A stretch of DNA of 64,000 nt from Qipengyuania_C sp046254955 (GTDB lineage Bacteria; Pseudomonadota; Alphaproteobacteria; Sphingomonadales; Sphingomonadaceae), in contig NZ_JBJXRG010000002.1 of assembly GCF_046254955.1 (NCBI RefSeq), forward strand, positions 186,001 through 250,000, read 5' to 3'. The notes beneath the pieces are model-generated. The model was not told where the DNA came from, did no database searches, and saw only the letters and a program-made list of their open reading frames with translations. Positions 17,890 to 25,887 of this stretch are shown piece by piece. Made by a program: the position numbers and the translations under genes. Numbering within the stretch: the stretch's first letter is position 1; the number at the start of each line of letters is the position of its first letter.

Positions 17890-19374
17890 TTAAACGGGAT
17901 TTCGTACCGGCATTCTGACGGTCACCAGCACCGCGAGGCCGATCAGGAACAGCACCGATATAGATGCCATGCCGATCCGTTGGCTGTTGGACCACAGTGT
18001 GAAGTACTCGACCAGCAAGGGACCCATCCACACCGTGATCGTCCCGGCGATCGCATAGAGGCCGAAGAACTCGCCGCTGCGGCCGGGCGGGGCAAGCGTT
18101 ACCAGCATAGCCCGGCTCGACGAGATGCTGGCGGTGACCGACACAGCCACAATGCTGATCGACCCCAGGTAGACAAGGTCCGAGAGAGTCTTGAACACCA
18201 GTCCGTCCCAAACCTGGTAATTCTCGACCAGGCCGAACAGCAGGCTCTCCTTGGTGATGGAAAGCTGGGCCAGGAGCGTCGTCACCATCGTGACGATCTC
18301 GATGATCAGTGCTCGCTTAACGCCTACCTTGGTGTCCAGCCAGCCGCCGAAAATACCGCCCCCGAAAGCGATGGCCGAGCCGAAGATGGCGTAGCACATC
18401 ATTTCTAGGAAACCCCAGTCGAGGAAAAGCGCGACATAGACCGCGCCCAGTGCGAGCAAGGCGGCCATGCCATCGGCATAAAACATCCGCGCGATCAGGA
18501 ACTTCATCAATTCGCGATACTTGGCCGCTTCTCTGACGGTTTGAATGACGCTGCGCGAGCCTTCCACCACCGCCTTCGGCCAGCTTGCACCGGAAATTCC
18601 GGGGTCTTTCGCATGGGTGAAGAACGGAATGGAGAAGATGAGGAGCCAGGCCGCGCAGATCGGGCCGGCGATCCGCATATGCTCGAAACTGGCGATATCG
18701 ATACCGAATTGCGGCTCGGCAAAAGGCCATCCGATCATGCTCGGCAGCACGAACAGCAGGACAAGAACGATAAAGATCAGCGTTGCGGCCAGATTTCCCA
18801 GGCCTAGGCCGAGCCCGGAAATCATCGACAGGCGATCGGGCGTGCCTGCGACGCTCAGCATCGCGTTATGCGTGACCTCCGAATAGGTGTAGCTGACATA
18901 GGCAATCACCAGCAGCGTCATGATCGCCGGGACAGACAACCCCTGTCCGCCGGGCATGGCGAACCACAGCATGGCAGAGCAGATTACAATCGAGCCGAGG
19001 AATACTCCGAGGATCGGCTTGAGCTTCGCTCCGCGATCGAGCGCGGCACCGAGGAATGGTGCGGTGAGCGCAGCTATAAAACCTGCCCATTTTGTGACCG
19101 ACGCAATGGTCGCTTGCCCTTGGGCGTTCGCGGTTGCGCGCGCTTCTTCCGGCGACAGCGCATCCAGTTCGCCGCTCGCTAACATGTCGGCGCCAATGAT
19201 GTCGCGCGCGAAGTAGGGCGCGAAAATGTAGATGACGATCAGGATGTAATAGGGATTGCGGGCCCATTCGAAGACTGCCCAGGCGAAACCGGTCTTGCCC
19301 AGTGCCCCGCCTTCACCCGAATGGGGGCGACTAGCAATTGGGCGAAAGTTGGGATCAGGCTGGGCAGTTTCCAT
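17890..19374 (-). CDS. MFS transporter, UMF1/Atg22-like
   Basis: A 494-residue membrane carrier with about twelve hydrophobic segments. The FAWAVFEWARNPYY opening near residue 30 is characteristic of the UMF1/Atg22-like branch of the major facilitator superfamily. A long hydrophilic insertion follows the first segment. The cargo is unknown. It lies 23 bases downstream of the PHA depolymerase and may be cotranscribed with phaC and phaZ, which suggests a link to carbon storage but does not show it. Confidence 0.9.
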   Translation of the reverse strand: METAQPDPNFRPIASRPHSGEGGALGKTGFAWAVFEWARNPYYILIVIYIFAPYFARDIIGADMLASGELDALSPEEARATANAQGQATIASVTKWAGFIAALTAPFLGAALDRGAKLKPILGVFLGSIVICSAMLWFAMPGGQGLSVPAIMTLLVIAYVSYTYSEVTHNAMLSVAGTPDRLSMISGLGLGLGNLAATLIFIVLVLLFVLPSMIGWPFAEPQFGIDIASFEHMRIAGPICAAWLLIFSIPFFTHAKDPGISGASWPKAVVEGSRSVIQTVREAAKYRELMKFLIARMFYADGMAALLALGAVYVALFLDWGFLEMMCYAIFGSAIAFGGGIFGGWLDTKVGVKRALIIEIVTMVTTLLAQLSITKESLLFGLVENYQVWDGLVFKTLSDLVYLGSISIVAVSVTASISSSRAMLVTLAPPGRSGEFFGLYAIAGTITVWMGPLLVEYFTLWSNSQRIGMASISVLFLIGLAVLVTVRMPVRNPV

Positions 19375-19397
19375 TTTGGTTTCCGCCCGCCAGCCGC

Positions 19398-20255
19398 TCA
19401 GGCAGCGGCCAAGGCCTCCCCTTCGGGAGCATCAAGGAATGCCCTAATCTCGGCCAGAGACTCGTCTTCATGCGTCAGGAGGAACAGATGTCCGCCATCA
19501 GGGATTTCGACGAGCTTTGCATTCGGGATGAGCGATGCAAGGATGCGACCGTTAATCGGGACCACAATCTGGTCGTCGCCTCCCATCATGACCAGCGTCT
19601 CCTTGTTGAGGAAGGGCAGGGCGGGCGCGCTGGTCCAACCAAGCATGGCGAGCAGTTGGTAGAAGTAGCCGCGCGGCGTCGGCGGCTTGAGCCTGCCGAT
19701 ATGTGCGTCTTTCTGATGTTTCGTCCCGTCCGGATCAATCCCGCCGTAGAGCGTTTGGAAATGCTCGTTCATGAATTCCGGATCGATATAGCGGCGCGGG
19801 TTGGCCATCTTCGTCAGCGCAGCCGGATTGCCCGGTACCATAAGCATTCCCGCAGTCGTCGCGCACAGGACAACGCGGCGAACACGCGCAGCGTGTTGAA
19901 GGGCGAAATGCTGAGCCATCGCGCCGCCCCAGCTGACCCCCATAACATCTACGGTCGTGATGCCGAATGCGTCGAGGATCTTCGCAGCCGTCCAGCTCAT
20001 CGTGAAGGCATTGTATGGGATTAGGGGCTCGGGCGAGCCACCTACGCCGGGCATGTCGAACATGATGAAGCCGCGATCATCGAGCATCTCGGCGAGCGGG
20101 CTGACGGCCTCGATATTGGCTCCGATTCCATTGAAGAACAGAATTGGGGGATGATCGGACGGCTCATCCAGTCGCCAACGCGCGATGCGCAGCTGCCTAC
20201 CGCCGATGTTTTCGAGCGAGACTTCCCCGCTGCCGATTGTGTCCGTCAAACGCAA
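19398..20255 (-). CDS. phaZ: Intracellular poly(3-hydroxyalkanoate) depolymerase
   Basis: A 285-residue alpha/beta hydrolase matching the PhaZ of medium-chain PHA producers segment by segment: FFNGIGAN near residue 40, GVGGSPEP, the lipase box GVSWGGA near residue 107, PRRYIDP, and LGWTS. It hydrolyses stored polyester granules. The only sensible start in frame is a TTG at 20255, with a poor ribosome site, so the start is uncertain. It sits 31 bases downstream of phaC, the order seen in Pseudomonas class II loci. Confidence 0.9.
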   Translation of the reverse strand: MRLTDTIGSGEVSLENIGGRQLRIARWRLDEPSDHPPILFFNGIGANIEAVSPLAEMLDDRGFIMFDMPGVGGSPEPLIPYNAFTMSWTAAKILDAFGITTVDVMGVSWGGAMAQHFALQHAARVRRVVLCATTAGMLMVPGNPAALTKMANPRRYIDPEFMNEHFQTLYGGIDPDGTKHQKDAHIGRLKPPTPRGYFYQLLAMLGWTSAPALPFLNKETLVMMGGDDQIVVPINGRILASLIPNAKLVEIPDGGHLFLLTHEDESLAEIRAFLDAPEGEALAAA

Positions 20256-20286
20256 TTCCTGGTAGCGACCATATGATGGTCCGTGA

Positions 20287-21978
20287 TTAGACTTCCTCGA
20301 CTACATAGGTACCGGGTGCCGGGTCCAGCGGTTTGTAATTCTTGTTCCCGACTTTGTCGGGAGCCGGAATCTTGTCACCAGAGCGCTTTTGCATCCATTC
20401 CATCCAGTAAGGCCACCAGCTTCCGGGCACTTCTTCGGTTCCCTTGAGCCATTCATCGGCGGTTTTGGGCAACTTCTTCTTCTTGCCCTTCTGGATGTAA
20501 AACTTTGCCTTGGGATTCCCCGGAGGATTGAGGATCGCCTGCATGTGGCCCGACTGGCTGAGGACATACGTAATATCCTTCGATCCAAACAAGTTCGTCG
20601 AACGATAAGTCGCTTTCCAGGGAGTTATGTGGTCGGTCACGCCGCCGAGGATGAAGAGGTTGCTGTCAACTTTTGACAGGTCGACCTTGTGCCCAACCAT
20701 TTCCACTTCGCCCTTCTTGGTGAAAGCGAGCGTTTCGTAGAGATGCAGGAAATCGCCCATCAGGCTGGCAGAAAGGTTGGTGGCATCCGCGTTCCAGAAC
20801 AGGACGTCGAAAGCGGGCGGATCCTGGCCAAGCAAGTAATTGTTGATGACGTAGTTCCAGATCAGATCGTTGGGGCGCAGCCAGGCAAAACCCCTGGCGA
20901 GCGAATCCCCTTCAATGATACCCTTTTTTGCAGCACGGCGTTTGGCCAGCTTGAGGCCGTTTTCGCTGATTAGCGATCCTGCCTCGATATCGTTCTGCTT
21001 GGGATGTAGCACGCACACCATCAGCGTCAGCGATCCGAGGAGATCGTTGCCTTCGGCAGCCATCTTGCTCGCGAGCAGCGAAGCGGTTTGCCCGCCCGAG
21101 CAACCGGCCGAAACGTTCACCTTGTCGCTTTCGGTGATGTTGGCGACGACTTCCATCGCTTCCTCGCATGAGCGGATATAGTCCGCCATGTCCCAGTGGC
21201 CTTGTTCCTTTGAGGGGTTGCGCCACGAGATCAGGAAAGTCTGGATGCCGTTGTCGAGCTGGTATTTCACCACCGATTTCTCCGGCGACAGATCGTTGAT
21301 GTACATCTTGTTGATTTGCGGCGGAATCGTCAGCTGCGGGATCGCGTGCACCTCTTCGGTCGTTGGCGCATATTGGATCAGTTCGAACATCTCGGTGCGA
21401 TATACGACCGAACCTTTCGAGGTCGCGATATTCTCGCCCAGCTTGAATGGTTTCTTGTCCACCTGGCTGACCATGCCTTTGTTGTGGACCATATCATCAT
21501 AGGCGTTCTTGAGGCCCTTGATCAGCGAAAGGCCGCCGGAATCAATCGCAACCTTTTGCGCTGTTGGATTACCGATCAGCGTGTTGGTGGGCGCAATTGA
21601 ATCGATGATGATATTCGAGATGAAACGGGCCCGGTCGCGCTCGAGATCGTCAAGCTCAAGGTCTTCCAACCAGTTCGACATGCCTTTCTGTACCGCAAGG
21701 TAATACTGCATTCCGGCGCGCATGAAGGGATTGAACTGCCATGCCTGGTCCTTGAACCTTTTGTCCCTCGGGTCGGGTGCTATATCGGACTGGCCGGTCA
21801 GGATCTTTATCATGTCTTCGCCCATTGACTGGGCGTGCTTGAAAGTGCGTTTGGGATCGGTGGCGGTTTCCCGCAACAGCAATGCCACCGCGCCTATGAT
21901 GTCTTCCCTCGCCAGCCCTACCAGTGGCCCAAGGGCGCTGGTGGATTGTGAAGCTTCATTCTCAAGCGTGGTGGCCAT
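20287..21978 (-). CDS. phaC: Polyhydroxyalkanoate synthase, class II-like
   Basis: A 563-residue PHA synthase. The catalytic triad reads Cys293 (in AGCSGG), Asp449 (in TDHITPW) and His478 (in SGHMQ). The SAGCSGG box lacks the first glycine of the usual GxCxGG consensus. The C-terminal ILNPPGNPKAK and PGTYV segments resemble class II (medium-chain) synthases of Pseudomonas rather than class I enzymes usual in alphaproteobacteria. It polymerises 3-hydroxyacyl-CoA into storage granules. No phasin, phaD or second synthase is in the window. The ATG has an AGGA site eight bases upstream. Confidence 0.93.
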   Translation of the reverse strand: MATTLENEASQSTSALGPLVGLAREDIIGAVALLLRETATDPKRTFKHAQSMGEDMIKILTGQSDIAPDPRDKRFKDQAWQFNPFMRAGMQYYLAVQKGMSNWLEDLELDDLERDRARFISNIIIDSIAPTNTLIGNPTAQKVAIDSGGLSLIKGLKNAYDDMVHNKGMVSQVDKKPFKLGENIATSKGSVVYRTEMFELIQYAPTTEEVHAIPQLTIPPQINKMYINDLSPEKSVVKYQLDNGIQTFLISWRNPSKEQGHWDMADYIRSCEEAMEVVANITESDKVNVSAGCSGGQTASLLASKMAAEGNDLLGSLTLMVCVLHPKQNDIEAGSLISENGLKLAKRRAAKKGIIEGDSLARGFAWLRPNDLIWNYVINNYLLGQDPPAFDVLFWNADATNLSASLMGDFLHLYETLAFTKKGEVEMVGHKVDLSKVDSNLFILGGVTDHITPWKATYRSTNLFGSKDITYVLSQSGHMQAILNPPGNPKAKFYIQKGKKKKLPKTADEWLKGTEEVPGSWWPYWMEWMQKRSGDKIPAPDKVGNKNYKPLDPAPGTYVVEEV

Positions 21979-22050
21979 GATCCATCCTCGTATAATGTTA
22001 CCTTGCGACCGGTCTGTGTTTCCAACGTATGAGCCTGCCTGGCCGTTCCA

Positions 22051-23370
22051 TCAATTGGCAAGCGCGGCAAACATGCTTTCGACATCGATGAATTTCTCTC
22101 GCGGAGCGCCATCGCGCGCGGCAGAATTCTCTGCTTCTTCGATTTTCTTCCAGTCGGCAAATGTGACCAACTCTAGGTTGCGAGATCTGGCCAGTTCGTC
22201 AAAGCCCGCACGACCTTTCTTGTCGCCGCGGCCCAGACTGCCTGAATCGAAATCTTCGACAATCTTCTCGATGATGCCTTGGCCGTCGGGTCGATTGGTG
22301 CCGATTGTCCCCGTCGGGCCGCGCCGCGCCCAGCCTACGCAATAGATACCAGGCAGGATACGCCCTTCGTCATTGGCGAAGCGTCCAGCACGCTCTTCGA
22401 AAGGGACATCGGGAATTGGAGAGCTTCGGTAGCCAATGCAGCTAACCACCAGGTCAGCAGGGATGACATAGGTTTCACCGGTGCCGATCGCGCGCCCGGC
22501 TTCGACCTTTGTGCGCTCGACTTCGACCCCCCTTACCCGGCAATCGCCCACAAAGCGGATCGGACTGGCGAACATGTCGAAATCGATTTCGATTGGCTTC
22601 TCGCCGCGCTCGCTTTCCGGAATGGCTGCGAAGCCTCTCAGTAATGTGACGGACTTACGAAGTCCCGGCTCAAGGATGGCATCTTCCTCCTCTTCAGGCA
22701 GGTCATCTGGATCGACCCGAGGCGTTGCCCGCTCAAGATGCATCAGCTCGCCCAATTCCTTGGGTGTCATCATGATTTGATGGGGCCCACGGCGACCGGC
22801 GATAGTGACAGTGCGAACGCCAGATCCCATCAAGGCGTCGAGCGCATGCTTGACGATATCGCTGGCGGCGAATTCGGCGTCAGTCTTCGAAAGAATGCGC
22901 GCCACATCAAGCGCGACATTGCCCATGCCGATCACTACGGCATTGGCACCGTCGAGTTTGGGCCCAAGATCGGCGAACTGCGGATGGCCGTTATACCAAC
23001 CGACGAATGCGGCCGAGCCGATGATATTGTCCAGATCCTCGCCCTCGATGCCGAGCTGCCGGTCATGCGGCGCACCTGTTGCGATCACGATGGCGTCGTA
23101 CAGCTGCTCCAATTCACCGATGCTTACGTCCTCGCCGACCGAGACATTGCCGACGAACCGTACATTTTCAGTAAGCGCGGTTTTTTCATAGCGGCGCGAT
23201 ACCGCTTTGATTGACTGATGGTCCGGGGCCACGCCGGTCCGGATCAGTCCATAAGGCACCGGAAGCTTGTCGAACACGTCGATCCTTACATCGTCGCCCC
23301 AGTGTTTCTGGGCAGCTTCGGCGGTGTAGTACCCTGCCGGGCCAGACCCGACGATTGCGATATGGCGCAT
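22051..23370 (-). CDS. Adrenodoxin-reductase-type ferredoxin--NADP+ reductase (FAD)
   Basis: A 439-residue flavoprotein. It starts with the FAD-binding GSGPAG motif at residues 8-13, has the NADP-binding GMGNVALD motif near residue 150 and the YGLIRTGVAPDH segment specific to the adrenodoxin reductase/FprA branch. It passes electrons from NADPH to a ferredoxin, typically for P450s or iron-sulfur biogenesis. It is 72 bases upstream of phaC in the same orientation and is divergent from the first GGDEF-EAL gene. Confidence 0.9.
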   Translation of the reverse strand: MRHIAIVGSGPAGYYTAEAAQKHWGDDVRIDVFDKLPVPYGLIRTGVAPDHQSIKAVSRRYEKTALTENVRFVGNVSVGEDVSIGELEQLYDAIVIATGAPHDRQLGIEGEDLDNIIGSAAFVGWYNGHPQFADLGPKLDGANAVVIGMGNVALDVARILSKTDAEFAASDIVKHALDALMGSGVRTVTIAGRRGPHQIMMTPKELGELMHLERATPRVDPDDLPEEEEDAILEPGLRKSVTLLRGFAAIPESERGEKPIEIDFDMFASPIRFVGDCRVRGVEVERTKVEAGRAIGTGETYVIPADLVVSCIGYRSSPIPDVPFEERAGRFANDEGRILPGIYCVGWARRGPTGTIGTNRPDGQGIIEKIVEDFDSGSLGRGDKKGRAGFDELARSRNLELVTFADWKKIEEAENSAARDGAPREKFIDVESMFAALAN

Positions 23371-23472
23371 AAACTGGCTCTTGGCCTCTCTTCCCTGCGG
23401 TGTTCATGCCGCGCATCGTCATGCGTTTCAAGCTTGCGACTGATGCAAGGGGCCTCTCACAATGGTTAAGCA

Positions 23473-23488
23473 CTGCTTTACGAAGCAG
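23473..23488. promoter_or_regulatory. Small hairpin in divergent intergenic region
   Basis: CTGCTT and AAGCAG form a six-base-pair stem with a TACG loop about 90 bases upstream of the first GGDEF-EAL gene and 100 bases upstream of the divergent reductase. It may be a leader structure or operator; nothing further supports a function. Confidence 0.3.
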
Positions 23489-23575
23489 GGCGGACGAGGC
23501 GGCCGTTAGGGAAAAGCTAACCCTTCCGTTTTACCCCGTGGAAGCAGGTCAATGCACTAGGGGAAGACTGAAGCG

Positions 23576-25768
23576 ATGGGTGAGGTGCCTTTCAAGGGCA
23601 TTTTTGACAACCTGCTGGGCTCGGGAGGGTCTCAGCGAGGTGGTCGCTCGTTTGGTGGAATTTCCGCCGACGATAAGTTGTCCATTGTCGAAGAGCTCGA
23701 AGCTTCCGGTCTTGGCTGGTTCTGGGCGACCGACCGTGATGGCAAAGTGACCTATCTCAGCCCGCTGATCGCGCAGGCCATGGGCTACAAACCAGCAGAC
23801 CTGATCGGACATTCCTTCCAGAATCTCTTTGAGACAGATAGCGGCACCGGCAGCTCGCGCTCGCTGAGCTTGAAGCTGAGCGCTCGCAAGTCCTTCGACA
23901 ACCTCGCCGTGCGCGCCAGCGCTGAAGACTGTGACCTGTCGCTCAAAATTTCGGGCAAGCCGATCTTTGAAGGATCGGACAAATTCCGCGGCTATCGCGG
24001 CAGCGCACTCGATGTGACGAAAGAGCGTCGCAGCGAAGAGGAAGCGGCTCGTCTTGCGAAATACGATTCCCTAACCGGTCTATCAAACCGCCACCGCATG
24101 GCGCAGCGGATCGATTCCACGCTCAATGCATTCCGGGCAGCCAAGCGTAACTGCGCGATCATGATGCTGGATCTCGACCGCTTCAAGCAGGTCAATGACA
24201 CACTGGGTCACGCGGCAGGCGATGAATTGCTGCGGCAGGTTTCAAGTCGTCTGCAGCGGGTAATCGATGGGGGCTGTGAAATTGGTCGTCTCGGCGGCGA
24301 CGAGTTCCAGATCATGCTTCCTGACATGGATGACCGCGGCAAGCTGGGCGAGATTGCCAAGAAGATCATTGAAATGCTCTCGCAGCCTTACTCGGTTGAG
24401 GAAGGGCGTGCATCGATTGGCGCATCGGTTGGGATCGCTATCGCCCCGCATGACGGCGTGACCCGCGAGGAAGTCACGCGCTCTGCAGACTTGGCCCTCT
24501 ATGCGGCCAAGGGCGGCGGGCGCGGTCAGTTCCGATTCTATTCGACCGACCTCGAGTTCGAGGCGAATCTGCGCAAGCGTATGGAAGAAGACCTGCGGGC
24601 TGCAATCGACCGCGGCGAATTCTCGCTCGCCTACCAACCGATTGTTTCGTCCAAGGGCAACAAGGTCTTGACGCTCGAGGCACAATATCGCTGGATTGAT
24701 CCCCATCGCGGCGAAGTCAGCCCGGAAACCTTTTTGCCAATCGCCGAAGGAAGCCGCCTGATCGTGCAGCTGGGCGAATGGGCGCTCAAGCAAGCCTGCA
24801 AGGAAGCGATGGAATGGCCCAACAGCCTGAACATTGCCTTGGGCATCTCCTCGGTCCAATTCACCAGCGACGGTTTTGCCGACAAGGTCGTTGAAGCTCT
24901 CAAAGAAAGCGGTCTTGCTCCAGAACGGCTCGAGCTACAGCTGAATGAATCGGTTTTCCTCGGCGATGCCGGCAGCGCTGACAAGACGCTCTCGAAGCTG
25001 TTCAAAATGGGCGTTCGCCTGACGCTGGACCAATTCGGCGCAGGTTTCTCCTCGCTCAGCTACCTTCGCCGCGCTCCATTCTCGGCCATCAAGATTGGCG
25101 AAAAGTTCCTCCTAGGCACGATGTTCGATGACAAGCCCGATACCGACCTGATCAAGGCAATTGTCTCGCTCGCCAAAGCCATGGGCATGGAAACGATCGC
25201 AAATGGCGTTGAATCCATGGAGCTTCTGGAGTTGGTCGTCGGTTGCGGCGTCGCCCATATTCAGGGCTACGTCTTCTCCGATGCCCTCGACAAGGAAGCG
25301 CTCGCGAAAGCGCTGTCGGGCGATGATTGGACGCTCGATCCTCTTGTTTCCGGCTCGCAGCGGGCTAGCCGCCGGACGGTTTTCCGCAAGATCGGCTTGA
25401 TCCACGAAGATCACTATTACGAAGTGACAATGCGGAATCTTTCGCGCAGCGGCTGCATGATCGAAGGCCTGGTCGATGTTCCGCTCGACACTCAGTTCGT
25501 GGTCGACTTCGGCGGAGGCCAGCTGGCAGTTGCCACAGCCAAACGCTCATCGGGAGACACGCAGGGACTGGAATTCGAGCAGGAATTGGTCGACGATGGT
25601 GCCGGCGGATTGTGCACGCGCCATCGTGTATCACCATACGCATTGGCTAGCGCCGGTGCGCCGCTCGAAGCACTGCCGGCAGGACGATACACCGGGATGC
25701 CAGCAGCCGAAGTGGTCCAGAAAAGCGTTCCGTGTTTCCAGCTCTCGGACAATGCGCCGCAACACTGA
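23576..25768 (+). CDS. PAS-GGDEF-(degenerate EAL)-PilZ protein
   Basis: A 730-residue signalling protein. A PAS-type sensor covers about residues 35-150. A GGDEF domain follows with intact motif at 240-244, so diguanylate cyclase activity is likely. The EAL domain is damaged: EAL reads EAQ at 368-370, the metal-binding Asn position is Gly423, the first Glu of EITE is Gln455, the second Asp of DD is Gln486, KID reads KIG at 506-508, and the late Glu is Asn543. A PilZ domain (about 595-690) keeps RxxxR (600-604) and NLSRSG. It is followed 120 bases later by a paralogue with an intact EAL. Net effect is probably c-di-GMP synthesis or sensing. Confidence 0.92.
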   Translation: MGEVPFKGIFDNLLGSGGSQRGGRSFGGISADDKLSIVEELEASGLGWFWATDRDGKVTYLSPLIAQAMGYKPADLIGHSFQNLFETDSGTGSSRSLSLKLSARKSFDNLAVRASAEDCDLSLKISGKPIFEGSDKFRGYRGSALDVTKERRSEEEAARLAKYDSLTGLSNRHRMAQRIDSTLNAFRAAKRNCAIMMLDLDRFKQVNDTLGHAAGDELLRQVSSRLQRVIDGGCEIGRLGGDEFQIMLPDMDDRGKLGEIAKKIIEMLSQPYSVEEGRASIGASVGIAIAPHDGVTREEVTRSADLALYAAKGGGRGQFRFYSTDLEFEANLRKRMEEDLRAAIDRGEFSLAYQPIVSSKGNKVLTLEAQYRWIDPHRGEVSPETFLPIAEGSRLIVQLGEWALKQACKEAMEWPNSLNIALGISSVQFTSDGFADKVVEALKESGLAPERLELQLNESVFLGDAGSADKTLSKLFKMGVRLTLDQFGAGFSSLSYLRRAPFSAIKIGEKFLLGTMFDDKPDTDLIKAIVSLAKAMGMETIANGVESMELLELVVGCGVAHIQGYVFSDALDKEALAKALSGDDWTLDPLVSGSQRASRRTVFRKIGLIHEDHYYEVTMRNLSRSGCMIEGLVDVPLDTQFVVDFGGGQLAVATAKRSSGDTQGLEFEQELVDDGAGGLCTRHRVSPYALASAGAPLEALPAGRYTGMPAAEVVQKSVPCFQLSDNAPQH

Positions 25769-25887
25769 CTTGCTGCCTTTCAACTCACCGCGCCCTTAGC
25801 CTTTCAGCAATGAATTTACGCTATCCGAGAAATGCGCTCGGTTCGAAGCGTTGAAAAGAAAACCAACGGGTCAAAATTGGGGGCAGG

